Positions 1-10,652 of a stretch of 64,000 nucleotides of DNA are shown piece after piece. Both the position numbers and the translations under genes were made by a program. The notes under the pieces were generated by a model. It ran no database searches. It saw only the letters and a program-made list of their open reading frames with translations, and was not told the origin of the DNA. Location of the stretch: NCBI RefSeq assembly GCF_014595955.1, contig NZ_JABVCF010000019.1, forward strand, positions 1-64,000, read 5' to 3'. How positions within the stretch are numbered: the stretch's first letter is position 1; each line of letters opens with the position of its first letter. Source of the stretch: Pseudaminobacter soli (ex Zhang et al. 2022) (GTDB taxonomy: Bacteria; Pseudomonadota; Alphaproteobacteria; Rhizobiales; Rhizobiaceae).

Positions 1-104
1 TTTAGCCAATGGGCGATCTGCCCTGCAACAGACCGGCTCTGAAGATCCGCCTCCCGGCGGACGAGTGCCATAATGTCATCAGCGAGTTTAACGGACTGAG
101 CCAT
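1..104 (-). CDS. ParD-like antitoxin, N-terminal part (cut by window edge)
   Basis: Reads MAQSVKLADDIMAL... and runs off the window after about 34 codons. The sequence resembles ParD-like antitoxins of type II toxin-antitoxin systems, which open with a short ribbon-helix-helix-like segment; the part seen contains VRREADLQSRSVAGQ. Two ATGs lie six bases apart (110 and 104). An AGGAG box lies one base from the first and about seven from the second, so the second (104) is the better start. The end of the recombinase gene upstream overlaps this gene by 17 bases, so the two may be translationally coupled. The toxin, if present, lies outside the window. The family call is from pattern recognition. 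Confidence 0.6.
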   Translation of the reverse strand, partial: MAQSVKLADDIMALVRREADLQSRSVAGQIAHWL

Positions 105-2583
105 ATTCATCTCCTGTGTGACTTCGACGGCTATGGCGCGACCACGCCTTCAGCATAGTTAGCCCGATGTCCGCTTCCGGGCGGAGGCAAAGTTTGTCGA
201 GGCCACCACAAAGAGGTTGGCTATGCTGCTTCCCAGACTTGGTTGAGAATGCGGGCCGCCAGGGCCGCCTTGTCTTGCGGAAGAAAGGACCGTAGTGCTT
301 GGCAACCATGTCGGGGGTATCCTGGATGGCGTACCTCGCCTGTTCGTACGAGCCGGTCTTCTTCAGGATGTGCGTGGCCAGCACATCACGGACATTGTGC
401 GGGCCGTGGGGCAATAACCCCTTGATCACGCCGCGCCCCGTGTACGGATTGTAGATGCCGTGACGCTGGATGGTGAGCCGCCAGGCCTCGAAGAACGTGG
501 TCTGGTCATAGGCAGCCGTCACGCTGTTCTCCTTCATGGTCTTCACGAAGAAGGTGCCAGGATCATCCGCACCCTTCAGGAGGCGAATGCGGTGTCGACC
601 GACATAGGCGTCGACATATCGATAGAGCTCGCCGATGTCGGGGAGGATCAGACGAAACGGCTTGTCTCCGAAATAGGAGGAATTCGCGTTTTTGAATGCC
701 ACGGAGGGAATGAAAACTTCCCATCCGTGATCCCGTTCGCTCCAGCGGAGTTCACCGACCTTCATATCCTCGAGCTGGCGCTCTGAAGTCGGCAATCGCC
801 CTTTCGGGCATAATAGCATCTGCCGCAGATTCTTCTGTCGAAGGCCTGTATGCAGGCCGAACCGGATCACGAGGAAGGATCTCACCGCTTCCGCAGCTGC
901 CACCGGATAACGCCGTTCGTCCGGCATCGTCCTGATGATCTCGTCGGCGATCTTTCGATATTCTCCGACGGGGCTGTCGGCTTCCAGGATGGGCATGATC
1001 GGCTCGAAGGGATCGCGGTGAACCTTCGCGACGCGCTGGCTTTCCCTGACGCGTCCGGCGCAGTGCTTCTGGCAGGTGTCGCAGGCGGCGTTCCAGTCAG
1101 CTTGTACCGCCATGATCTGCGCTTCGGAGACGAGACCGGGAATGGCTTGAAGATGCGCTGCTAGATCAGGTCGCTGACGAAGCCAGCCCGTTTCGGCCCG
1201 CGTCAACGCGAGCGCGATGCGTAGCATGTCGACTTCCCACGCAGTGTAGAAACCACGGCGTTTCTCGCGCCAGGTCAAATACCAGTCCCACACCGATGGA
1301 AAGACGAGGAGCGCGAATGTGAGCGCCTCCAGCGAAATGCCGTGGCCCCGTACCGCGCTGCGCTTTGGCGCGGCGAGCGCGCCGAACAGCAAGCCGAAGT
1401 GCTCGACCTTCTGGGCGGCAGTCTCTTCCCCCCAGACGCCGATCCTCTGGAATCCAAAGGAGGTCAGCGTCGCCGTCTTGAACTGCAGGAGTTCGGCCAT
1501 CTCGCTCCAGAGCCGCGCCGGCGCATCGACCGCCACGTTGCTAGCGCCCTGCAAGTCATCCTGCAGATCGAATTCGAGCTCCTGGCGCTCCCGCACGACC
1601 GCGTGGGAACGGGAGACCGATGCGCCGTCGAGCACTCCCGGAAAGCGCACGCCGTAGCGGTTGCGTAGCGCTAGAGCCTGGAAGCGTCGGTAGTCCGTAC
1701 CTCCGGAGATGATGTTGTTCTGCACCCACTGCAGAATCTCCTCTCGTTCCTGCGGAGGCCGGCGATCGAAGTAGTCCGGAAGATGCCACGCGATGCGTCG
1801 GAGCTGGGACGGTGATACATCTATTGGCCGATGACCAGTTGCAGCGCGGGCAGGGTGGGCAAACTTTGCCTTGAAGTACCCTTCCGGTAATCGGTACCGC
1901 CGCTCAATGCGGTTGAGGATCTCGAAGCTCGATACGGATCGCGGTGCCTTGGTCCCCTGTATCCAGGTCACGAACGTCTTGTGATCGAACGCTTCGTGTG
2001 GCTTCACGATTGCGCGGTGGAGATGCCATGGGCTGTCGCCATGGCGATCGATGTGGAGCTTGAGAGCTTCCGGAAAAGTCTCGGGCTCCTCCCATTCGTT
2101 CCACAACGGCTCCGGAAACTCGACGATAGGCCTTGACTGGATTCCCCGCTTGCGACGCCGCGGTGAGCATGCAGGCGAACTATCGTTCGCTGTCTCAGGC
2201 GTGGAAAGCGACTTTCGTGGCGTATCTCTCTTCCTCGCCGTCGATTGCGCTGCACCCCTACCAGCCGGGCGCGCTTTTCTGTCCACGGGGGAGGGTGTGA
2301 GCTTCCGCTTGCCTCCAGTCGGTCCGATGAAGCGTGTGATAGAGTTGATGCCTGGCTCCAGCACACTGCCAGCCCCGATCAGCGCGTCCGGATCCACACC
2401 GCATGCAGCCGCGATCGCATTCCAATCAGGTTGGCCTCCTGCACGTGGCGGCAGGACAGCTTCCTTGATGAGACCCCTCAGGTAGCTACCCACCCGTTCC
2501 AGGTCGCGAGGAGGAAGAACGCAGGCACCGCGCTGGCGCAGGAACTGTTCAATCATGCGGGGGGAAGGACACCCGCCGTGCAC
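88..2583 (-). CDS. Large tyrosine recombinase (phage-integrase family)
   Basis: About 830 residues; the first codon at 2583 is GTG, and an ATG at 2556 (MIEQFLRQ) is the more likely start, though neither has a clear ribosome site. The last third carries the tyrosine recombinase signature: an arginine in GLHTGLRQKNL, the H-x-x-R box in HGPHNVRDVL and the nucleophile tyrosine in AKHYGPF. The N-terminal 500 residues are not a recognised domain and hold a CDTCQKHC cluster that could bind metal. It probably catalyses site-specific integration or excision of an island whose far end lies left of the window. It overlaps the ParD-like gene downstream. The function is well supported; the element it serves is unknown. 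Confidence 0.75.
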   Translation of the reverse strand: MHGGCPSPRMIEQFLRQRGACVLPPRDLERVGSYLRGLIKEAVLPPRAGGQPDWNAIAAACGVDPDALIGAGSVLEPGINSITRFIGPTGGKRKLTPSPVDRKARPAGRGAAQSTARKRDTPRKSLSTPETANDSSPACSPRRRKRGIQSRPIVEFPEPLWNEWEEPETFPEALKLHIDRHGDSPWHLHRAIVKPHEAFDHKTFVTWIQGTKAPRSVSSFEILNRIERRYRLPEGYFKAKFAHPARAATGHRPIDVSPSQLRRIAWHLPDYFDRRPPQEREEILQWVQNNIISGGTDYRRFQALALRNRYGVRFPGVLDGASVSRSHAVVRERQELEFDLQDDLQGASNVAVDAPARLWSEMAELLQFKTATLTSFGFQRIGVWGEETAAQKVEHFGLLFGALAAPKRSAVRGHGISLEALTFALLVFPSVWDWYLTWREKRRGFYTAWEVDMLRIALALTRAETGWLRQRPDLAAHLQAIPGLVSEAQIMAVQADWNAACDTCQKHCAGRVRESQRVAKVHRDPFEPIMPILEADSPVGEYRKIADEIIRTMPDERRYPVAAAEAVRSFLVIRFGLHTGLRQKNLRQMLLCPKGRLPTSERQLEDMKVGELRWSERDHGWEVFIPSVAFKNANSSYFGDKPFRLILPDIGELYRYVDAYVGRHRIRLLKGADDPGTFFVKTMKENSVTAAYDQTTFFEAWRLTIQRHGIYNPYTGRGVIKGLLPHGPHNVRDVLATHILKKTGSYEQARYAIQDTPDMVAKHYGPFFRKTRRPWRPAFSTKSGKQHSQPLCGGLDKLCLRPEADIGLTMLKAWSRHSRRSHTGDEYGSVR

Positions 2584-2905
2584 TGGTCGTCATTATCATC
2601 TCGTTTGAGAACAACGACCCCGTGCCGTTGCCGGCCAGCATCCCTAGCCGGCTGGAAGAGCGGCGTCACCGGCGAAACCTGCACGCCTCTCAGCCTGTGG
2701 AAAAGCTGACCCTGCGGAGATGTTCGCAAGGCCCAACCCGAAGTGGGCCTGGGACCTGGGAGTGTGGCATCAATGTAGGGGACATCCACGCAGTCGACGG
2801 CAGGACTACGAGCGACTCGCTGAGACATATGTGCCGAATATCATGGGCCTGCATCGCAGGTTATCAGCGATTGAGGCTCTGAAGGTCCGGGACGACGCCG
2901 CTCTA
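2584..2905. other. Intergenic, no gene seen
   Basis: Separates the start of the recombinase from the stop of the LAL regulator. Open frames here are short, lack ribosome sites and match nothing recognised. No clear terminator hairpin was found behind the regulator. Confidence 0.4.
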
Positions 2906-5650
2906 TCAATTGATTTTGAGCTTGTCGGACACAGCAATCGCCATCGATCGCCGATTGACACCAAGCTTCAGGAAAACGTTCTTCATGTGAAACTTGATCG
3001 TGGCCTCGGACAGGCCGAGATCGCGCGCGATTTCCTTGTTACTCTTTCCTTTCCTCAGAAGCAGCAACGCCTCTCGCTCGCGTGCGCTCAATAGTCCTTG
3101 GGCAGATGGGGCCTTGCCGTTTCTAGTTTTTGGCGAGCGTTCTCCTGGCAAAAGGGCCCGCTGGCCGACGACGCGGCTGATGAAATCGACTCCGTCGGCA
3201 CTAAACACCTTCAAGCCGAAGCGCCGGACGATTGCGCGCAAGATCGCCGCGAACTCCGGTCCCTCGTCAACGAACATCTGCGTGACCTCATGGACGCGAG
3301 CGCGAGCGATGGCCGATTGCAGGAACTCCAGCGACCGTCCGTAGGCCCCATCCTCCCAGGTAACGCGAACAGCCAGAACCTCCGCCGCCAGCAGGTAGTG
3401 ACCGCTGCCGTTGCCATGACTTGTGGCCAGCACGAGGTTGATGTTCTCCATCGCTTCCGCATAGTTTCCCTGTGCGACGTGCAGCCGGGCGCGGGCGAGG
3501 TGGAAATCGTTGGTCTCGCGCCAGGTCCAGTGGTCCAGCGCAGCCGCCTCTTGAACCATTCCCGTTAGCCGATCAGCGATCGCCACTGCAGATTCGATCA
3601 GGCCGCTGCGCGTGAACAGTTCAACCCGCATGATGTTGGACGCATGCTTCAACCGCGGCAACGAGCGCTCGACGGCCACTTCCTCCGCCTTGTCAATGGC
3701 CGCAAGGGCGAGGTCCAGTCCGCTCAGCCGCAACCGACTGCGGGCAAGGTTCCAGAACAGGCGCACGAAGATCTCGACCCAGCCTTCGCCCCGCACGATC
3801 GGCTTCATCGCCTCGTTGAGGCTTTCCTCTACTTGCCGCAAATCGCCCCGCTGGTAGTGGATCTCTGCGGCCGCGACGCTGCAGATCGCGTCGAGGTTCT
3901 CGTCCTTCCACTCCGCGCTGCGGGCGAGTTCCTGCGCCTGTCGGCAGAAGGAAAGCGCGGCGGAGAAATTGCCGGCCAGCGAATTTACGAGGCCAAGATG
4001 CATCAGCATGAAGGCTTCGGCGTAGACCGCCTTTTCCTCGCGGTAGCAGGCAAGACCCTTCAGCGCGGTGCGGTGGGCAAGGTCCAGCCGGCCTGTGCGG
4101 GTGTAGGCGATGCAGAGGTGGTTGTTGATCCAGCCCAAGTCCCAGGTCGCCTGCGGCGGAAGCTCGGCCGCCATTCGTTCCAATTCGCGCACGGCAGCCG
4201 GAACGGAGCAGAGGTCCTGATAGATCCCGATCATCCCCTCGATATGGCCGAAGGCGGAGGAGTTGATGTCGAAGCCCTCCAACTCGCACTGGCCAGGCAT
4301 CATCTTCAGGGCTTCAATCCGCTCACGGGCCGCCTGCACATTGCCGCTCTTGGCCAGCACTAGCGTGTGGCACAGCATCAGACCGGGCGACTCGTGGATG
4401 ACACTTGCGGGCAAGTCCTCGATAAGCGTCTGAAGAACTGTATGGCCGGCGCGGATGAACAGGTTTACGCCGCCGGCCTGCCGGATCGCATCTGCGGCGA
4501 GCGAGAAGTTGCCTCCCTGCGCGGCATGCGACACAGCCTTCTGGATCAGCTGTCGCTCGGTGAACCAGACGGCGGCCTTGCTGTGCAACCGCGCGGGCAG
4601 AAGGTTGGGGTCGACCGCTAGTTCCGCCTCCAGGCACCGCCGGAGCACCGGGTGCAGACAGTACCAGCCCGGCCCGAGGGCGCTCTTCTCAATCAGCGGA
4701 TAGAGATCGTCCAGTGCGCGGATTTCGGCCGGCAGCATCTTCAGGCCTGACAGGTGCTCGGCTAACTCGGGGCTGAAATCGTCGAGGATTGCGCAGTAGC
4801 GCAGGATCGCGTGCAGCGAGGGCGACACCAGTGCCGCTAGTTCCTCGCTGACATACGCGTGCAGTCGCGGATGGTTGCCGTCGAACAGCGATCGCCGCTC
4901 GCTCGGGTCGCTGATCCCGGGCAGCAGGTCGCGCGTGATCTGCGCCAGCGCCGGCCAGCCATAGGATGCCCGATAGAACGTTTCCATCTCGTTCGCGTTG
5001 GCCAGGCGGCCGAACAGCGTTCGCAACTCCGACCGGCTGAAGGCGAGTTCGCGCGCAGTTAGTTCGGTCACCAGTCCGCGCACTCCGAGCCGCGCGAGCG
5101 GCAGGTGAGGCAAATGGCGGAAGGCGCTGGCGATACGCAGATTGTCCGGCGCGTTCAGGAAGAGTTCCGAAAGCATGCTCGCCACGCCGGGTTCGGACGG
5201 TTCCTCGACCTCGTCGAGGAAAAGCAATGTGCAGCCCGATCGGCAGCCCACCTCGTCGAACAGCTCGGGGAGCGTCATCTTGCCCGGAAGCGGAGCCACG
5301 CCCAGCGCCGTGGCCAGATCGGTCACCGCATGCGCGGCATCGGCATAGCTGTGCGAAAACGTCAGCCAGCCGCAGTGCGAGATGCCCTGCGGAAACAGTT
5401 CAGCCATGCCGCCAGGATTGGTGGTGACGTGCTCGTAGGCCGCCCTCAACGCGGCCGTCTTCCCGAACGCCGGCGGCGAGTGCAGCTTCGCGATTTTGCG
5501 GGAGACGCCGTCCAGGATCTTTTCCTGGACGGAAGGCCTATCGATCGCCTGGAAAAGCATGCGTGGCGGTCGAAAGCGGGGAGGGTGGGATTTTTCCCCG
5601 ACAGCGGCGGAGGCGGCATCGCCTCCTGGCGGGGGGTCGTTCTGCTGCAT
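2906..5650 (-). CDS. LuxR-family ATP-binding (LAL/MalT-type) transcriptional regulator
   Basis: 914 residues from the ATG at 5650, chosen because AGAGG lies six bases upstream; a longer frame exists. Near residue 50 there is a Walker A-like PPAFGKTAAL and later a Walker B-like LLFLDEV, as in MalT/LAL regulators, which bind ATP and an inducer. A long helical, TPR-like middle follows. The C-terminus is a LuxR helix-turn-helix (LSAREREALLLLRKGKSNKE, then SEATIKFHMKNVFLKLGVN). It is the last gene of the minus-strand hydantoin-type operon, about 70 bases after the second DUF917 gene, so it most likely controls that operon in response to substrate. The palindrome at 14411-14442 is a candidate binding site. 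Family call is strong, inducer unknown. Confidence 0.85.
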   Translation of the reverse strand: MQQNDPPPGGDAASAAVGEKSHPPRFRPPRMLFQAIDRPSVQEKILDGVSRKIAKLHSPPAFGKTAALRAAYEHVTTNPGGMAELFPQGISHCGWLTFSHSYADAAHAVTDLATALGVAPLPGKMTLPELFDEVGCRSGCTLLFLDEVEEPSEPGVASMLSELFLNAPDNLRIASAFRHLPHLPLARLGVRGLVTELTARELAFSRSELRTLFGRLANANEMETFYRASYGWPALAQITRDLLPGISDPSERRSLFDGNHPRLHAYVSEELAALVSPSLHAILRYCAILDDFSPELAEHLSGLKMLPAEIRALDDLYPLIEKSALGPGWYCLHPVLRRCLEAELAVDPNLLPARLHSKAAVWFTERQLIQKAVSHAAQGGNFSLAADAIRQAGGVNLFIRAGHTVLQTLIEDLPASVIHESPGLMLCHTLVLAKSGNVQAARERIEALKMMPGQCELEGFDINSSAFGHIEGMIGIYQDLCSVPAAVRELERMAAELPPQATWDLGWINNHLCIAYTRTGRLDLAHRTALKGLACYREEKAVYAEAFMLMHLGLVNSLAGNFSAALSFCRQAQELARSAEWKDENLDAICSVAAAEIHYQRGDLRQVEESLNEAMKPIVRGEGWVEIFVRLFWNLARSRLRLSGLDLALAAIDKAEEVAVERSLPRLKHASNIMRVELFTRSGLIESAVAIADRLTGMVQEAAALDHWTWRETNDFHLARARLHVAQGNYAEAMENINLVLATSHGNGSGHYLLAAEVLAVRVTWEDGAYGRSLEFLQSAIARARVHEVTQMFVDEGPEFAAILRAIVRRFGLKVFSADGVDFISRVVGQRALLPGERSPKTRNGKAPSAQGLLSAREREALLLLRKGKSNKEIARDLGLSEATIKFHMKNVFLKLGVNRRSMAIAVSDKLKIN

Positions 5651-5720
5651 GGTAAACCTCTGATGCAGCAGACTAGTCGACACGCCTCTGTTTGCAACCG
5701 CCGCCGGTCGGGTCCGCAGC

Positions 5721-6806
5721 CTACGCCTCAAGCGGCGCGTAGTCGCGATCCAGACCGAAAGCCGACGGCCCGAACACGGCCAGCGCCTCCGGCGTGCGCA
5801 TAATCGGCGGCACCTTGACCCCCAACACGTTCACCCGCTGGCCATAGCGCAGCCGCTCAGTAGTGATCGGCATAGACGTGTCCAGTTCGAGGATACAGAT
5901 CAGATCCGGCACGATGGCCAGTACCATTCCGTCCTGCTCGGCAATCAGGTTCTCGTTCTGGATCTGGATCGTCACCGGCTTGCCAGGATTGTCGAACGGC
6001 TCGATGGTCACCACGCCGACCGACCAACCATTTCGCTCGCGACGCGACACGTCGATGATCTTGCCCGAGGCGATGACTCTGGCAATCTCGTAGTGCGTCG
6101 TTTGGAAGAAGTTGATTAGCGCTTCAAGAGCGTCGGCCCGTGCTTCCGCGGCTTCGCGCATGGTGCGGCCAATGCCGATCGACAGCGACATCGTCGCCGG
6201 CACCGAGACACGGCGCGTGGTTGCGCCGTCCATGCCGTAGTTGACGAGGTAAGACTGGCCCCCCATGCGAATTGTCACCCCACGCGCAAGGAACTCGGCC
6301 TTCGCCGCGTTATCGGTCTCGATGATCACGGTGTTTCCCTGCTCGTCGGCTAGGGCCAGCGGGCATGCGGGCACGCCGTAGACGTTGAACGTTTCCATCT
6401 CGAGTTGCGGGAAAGCGCGGCCCATACCGTCCGCATCGATGACGGGCAGCCGGAACTCCGCCGCGAGCATGATCGGCACCATCGAGTTGATGCCGCCCGC
6501 TTCGAACGGAATGATCGCGTCGACCTTACGACCCATGCGGCTTTCATAGGCGCGCAAGGCTACCCCTATCTCCTCGCCACTCGGCATCTTCTCGATGAGG
6601 ATCGTGGGTGCGCCCATCGCACCGCAAGCGATGACGTTCATGCCATCCGGCACCTGGTCCAGAGAAAGCAACTCCACAGGGCCGTGGGTCTCCAGGGCGG
6701 CGCGCGCCATCAGCTTGCCGATATACGGATCGCCGCCGCCGCCGGTACCCAGCAATGCCGCGCCGACGGAAAGGTCTTCGATGTCCTGATTGGTGATGTT
6801 GGCCAT
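5721..6806 (-). CDS. DUF917 (S-methyl-thiohydantoin desulfurase-like) protein, copy 2
   Basis: 361 residues from ATG 6806, which lies four bases after the stop of the preceding paralog; a start at 6827 would overlap it. The N-terminus has the family's glycine motif LLGTGGGGDPYIG and the C-terminal part the segment ENLIAEQDGMVLAIVPDLIC, which is almost repeated in the neighbour. DUF917 domains are known as partners or fusions of hydantoinase/oxoprolinase subunits, and some have been named S-methyl-thiohydantoin desulfurases. The activity here is not known; it probably acts with the gene at 7907-9448 on a cyclic amide. It is clearly a diverged paralog of 6811-7899, so the two may form a hetero-oligomer. 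Confidence 0.8.
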   Translation of the reverse strand: MANITNQDIEDLSVGAALLGTGGGGDPYIGKLMARAALETHGPVELLSLDQVPDGMNVIACGAMGAPTILIEKMPSGEEIGVALRAYESRMGRKVDAIIPFEAGGINSMVPIMLAAEFRLPVIDADGMGRAFPQLEMETFNVYGVPACPLALADEQGNTVIIETDNAAKAEFLARGVTIRMGGQSYLVNYGMDGATTRRVSVPATMSLSIGIGRTMREAAEARADALEALINFFQTTHYEIARVIASGKIIDVSRRERNGWSVGVVTIEPFDNPGKPVTIQIQNENLIAEQDGMVLAIVPDLICILELDTSMPITTERLRYGQRVNVLGVKVPPIMRTPEALAVFGPSAFGLDRDYAPLEA

Positions 6807-6810
6807 GAGG

Positions 6811-7899
6811 TCACGCAATCTCTTCAATGGGAGTGAAGGGTTCCTTCAAGCCGAAACAGGCGGGGCCGAACACGTCGAGCGCCTCGGGCGACCGCATGAT
6901 CTCGGGAACTGACACCGCGAGCACCGTGACGCGCTGACCATACCGCAGCTCTTCGCTGGTGATGGGCTCCGCTGTCTCAGTGTTCATGATGCAGATTAGA
7001 TCGGGAACGATGGCTCTTACCTTGCCGTCAACCCGCGCGACCAGATTCTCGTTCTGGATCTCGATTTCCATGACCGAGGAGAACGGTGCCAGACCCTCAA
7101 TCCGGGCTCGCCCGATAGAGAAGCCGTTTTTGGTCTCTCTGTGCACATCGATCATCTTGCCTGAGAAGATCAGCTTGCCGTACCGGTAGAGCGTGGACGG
7201 CAGGAAGCCGAGCAGCGCGTCGAAGGCATTGCGGTGTTCGGCACGCGCCTTGCGCAGCACTGCACCGATCCGGATGGCAAGCGTCATCGTGTTCGGCACC
7301 GCTGTCCGCTTTACGTCGGCTCCGGACATGGCATATTCGGCGATGTAGGCGCTTCCGCCCATTCGGATGGCGATGGCGCGGGCGAGCCATTCCATCTGGC
7401 GATTGTCGACTGCGTTGATGATCGCGCCATCACCATACTCGTCACTAATCGCCAGCGGGCTGCCGGATATGCCGTAAACGCCGAACGTCTCCATTTCGAG
7501 GAAAGGAAAGGCGCGTCCCATGCCGTCCGCGTCAACGATCGGTAGGCCCATGCGCGCACCGACGACCAACGGTATCGTGGAGTTGATGCCGCCGATTTCG
7601 ATCGGCATAGTCGCATGCGCCGTCCGCCCCAAGTGTCGTTCCAAGCGTCGCAGCGAGGAGATGGCTTCGTCCCCGCTCGGGATCTTCTCGACCAGCACGG
7701 TCGGCGCACCCATCATCGCCGTGGGGATCACCAGCGCATCGTCCTTCAGTTCCTTCGGGTCGATGATCTCGACTGTCAGCCCCTCGTCGAGGCATTGCTG
7801 CACCATCAGGCGGCCGACATAGGGGTTGCCGCCCCCGCCGGTGCCGAGGAATGCCGCGCCGACCGCCAAGTCGCACAGTTGCTCGCTGTTCAGCTTCAT
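6811..7899 (-). CDS. DUF917 (S-methyl-thiohydantoin desulfurase-like) protein, copy 1
   Basis: 362 residues. The N-terminus carries FLGTGGGGNPYVGRLM and the middle VDADGMGRAFPFLEMETF, both closely matched in the following paralog. It starts seven bases after the hydantoinase-type gene stops, so the three genes are one transcription unit. Expected role: soluble enzyme or enzyme subunit acting on a hydantoin, thiohydantoin or other lactam in concert with the ATPase-fold hydantoinase-like protein. The exact reaction cannot be read from the sequence. Confidence 0.8.
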   Translation of the reverse strand: MKLNSEQLCDLAVGAAFLGTGGGGNPYVGRLMVQQCLDEGLTVEIIDPKELKDDALVIPTAMMGAPTVLVEKIPSGDEAISSLRRLERHLGRTAHATMPIEIGGINSTIPLVVGARMGLPIVDADGMGRAFPFLEMETFGVYGISGSPLAISDEYGDGAIINAVDNRQMEWLARAIAIRMGGSAYIAEYAMSGADVKRTAVPNTMTLAIRIGAVLRKARAEHRNAFDALLGFLPSTLYRYGKLIFSGKMIDVHRETKNGFSIGRARIEGLAPFSSVMEIEIQNENLVARVDGKVRAIVPDLICIMNTETAEPITSEELRYGQRVTVLAVSVPEIMRSPEALDVFGPACFGLKEPFTPIEEIA

Positions 7900-7906
7900 G
7901 ATGCGA

Positions 7907-9448
7907 TCACTCCACCGCTAGGTCGCCGACGGCCTTGACGCGGATGCGCGTCGCGCTGCCGGGCAGGTAGGCGAGAGGAACTTCCTCGATGTCGATGATC
8001 TTGACTGTGCCGGGCTTGGCGCCCGCCGCCAGCGCGCGCTCGCTAGCTTCCGCCTTGGCGCCGTCGAGAACGGCGTCGCGAGACGTGCCTTCGAGCGAGA
8101 AGATGCGGTCGATCTCGCCGCCGACCTGCGCGATGGCCGCGCCGATCGCGTTCGCCACCGAGGCGTTCTCGGGCCGGATCAGCTTGGATGCTGACGGCAG
8201 GTCCCGCGAGATCAGGATCGATCCTCCGCCTGCCAGGATCACCGGCAGCGGCTCGGCGCTGGTCTTCATGCGGTCCACGGCGCCGTCCGCGATCCGGTGG
8301 ATTGTGTTGAGCGCGGTCTCGATGGTCTTGGCCGGGATGTGCGCCACGCGGGAACGGTCGCCGATGTCCTCAAGCCCGGCCGCCACCACGATGTCGGTCG
8401 TGGTCAGCGTGTCGCCGCCGAACACCAGAGCGCGCGAGGTGATCTCGTACCCCACCGAGTCTGGCCCGATTCGCGCGCCGTCGTCGCGCACAATCGAGCC
8501 GCCGCCGAGGCCCACCGCCAGCACGTCTGGCATGCGGAAGTTGGTGCGCACCCCGCCGATATCTACCGCCACGGCCGACTCACGCGGGAAGCCATGCATC
8601 AGCATGCCGACGTCCGAAGTCGTGCCGCCGATATCAATGACCATCGCATCCTTCTCGCCCGCGAGCATTGCCGCTCCGCGCATCGAGTTTGTCGGGCCGG
8701 ACGCGAAGGTTAGCACCGGATAGCGTTCGACATAGTCCGGCACCATAAGCGTGCCGTCGTTCTGGCTGATATAGAAAGGCGCCTCGATCGACAGTTCCTT
8801 CAGCGCGTTGCGGAAGGACGAAACCACCTTGCGAGACAGATCGGCCAGCGACGCGTTCATGATCGACGCGTTCTCGCGCTCCAGGAAACCGACGCGCCCG
8901 ATTTCGTGGCTGAGCGAGATGGCTATGTCGGGATTTTCCTCGCGCAGGATTTCCGCTGCGCGCAGCTCCATGTCTGGCGTGACCGGCGAGAACACAGAGG
9001 TCACCGAGGCGCTGCGCAGGCCGCGCGCCCTAACGTCCTTGGCGATCCGAACAAGCTCCTTCTCGTCCAGCGGCGCAATCTTGCGGCCGTCGAACTCGTG
9101 CCCCCCGCGCACCATGAACGTGTGCCGGCCAAGAGTGTCGGCCAGATCCTTCGGCCAGTCGGTCAGTGGCGGCAGCGCCTTAGTGGCTGGCAGGCCTAGG
9201 CGAATCGCGGCCACTGCCAGCAAGCGACGCCGCTCGACCACAGCGTTGGTGAAGTGAGTGGTACCGATCATCACGGCGCTGATTTCGGACGCTGGGACGC
9301 GTCCCATTGCCAGCACCGTCTTCATCACTGTGACGATGCCCGATCCGACGTCGCTAGTGGTCGGCGACTTGCACGCTGCCAGAACGTTCGGGCCATCCAT
9401 CAGGGCGGCATCGGTATTCGTGCCGCCGACGTCAATTCCAATGCGCAT
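7907..9448 (-). CDS. Hydantoinase/oxoprolinase family protein (HyuA-like)
   Basis: 513 residues from ATG 9448, selected by GAGGAGG seven bases upstream. The N-terminus MRIGIDVGGTNTDAALMDG and the central VIDIGGTTSDVGML are the two phosphate-binding loops of the actin-like ATPase fold of hydantoinase A/oxoprolinase proteins, which use ATP to open or carboxylate cyclic amides. It is about 150-180 residues shorter than classical HyuA, lacking the usual C-terminal extension. No HyuB-type partner gene is present; the two DUF917 genes take that place. It lies between the ABC importer and the DUF917 pair in one operon. Substrate inferred only as hydantoin-like. Confidence 0.85.
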   Translation of the reverse strand: MRIGIDVGGTNTDAALMDGPNVLAACKSPTTSDVGSGIVTVMKTVLAMGRVPASEISAVMIGTTHFTNAVVERRRLLAVAAIRLGLPATKALPPLTDWPKDLADTLGRHTFMVRGGHEFDGRKIAPLDEKELVRIAKDVRARGLRSASVTSVFSPVTPDMELRAAEILREENPDIAISLSHEIGRVGFLERENASIMNASLADLSRKVVSSFRNALKELSIEAPFYISQNDGTLMVPDYVERYPVLTFASGPTNSMRGAAMLAGEKDAMVIDIGGTTSDVGMLMHGFPRESAVAVDIGGVRTNFRMPDVLAVGLGGGSIVRDDGARIGPDSVGYEITSRALVFGGDTLTTTDIVVAAGLEDIGDRSRVAHIPAKTIETALNTIHRIADGAVDRMKTSAEPLPVILAGGGSILISRDLPSASKLIRPENASVANAIGAAIAQVGGEIDRIFSLEGTSRDAVLDGAKAEASERALAAGAKPGTVKIIDIEEVPLAYLPGSATRIRVKAVGDLAVE

Positions 9449-9528
9449 TCTCTGCCTCCTCGGCCAAAATCTTCCCTTCGCCGGAACGTCTTGTCCCCGC
9501 GTCATTCGTTCTTCCCAATCGTTGACTG

Positions 9529-10590
<1,062 letters not shown>

Positions 10591-10652
10591 GTACCCTTGC
10601 TTTCGTGGGTGGAAGCGGGGCGGTGCGTGAGGTGCCGCCCCGCCTGTCCCGA

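Noticed and set aside
160-190. Possible fourth copy of the dispersed repeat (minus-strand CCGGAAGCGGACATC) inside the recombinase tail
   Set aside because: Only about 14 bases agree; too short to separate from chance, though it could be a relic.
3644-4363. 239-codon plus frame inside the LAL regulator gene
   Set aside because: Antisense shadow of a high-GC gene; the minus frame carries the clear LuxR and ATPase motifs.
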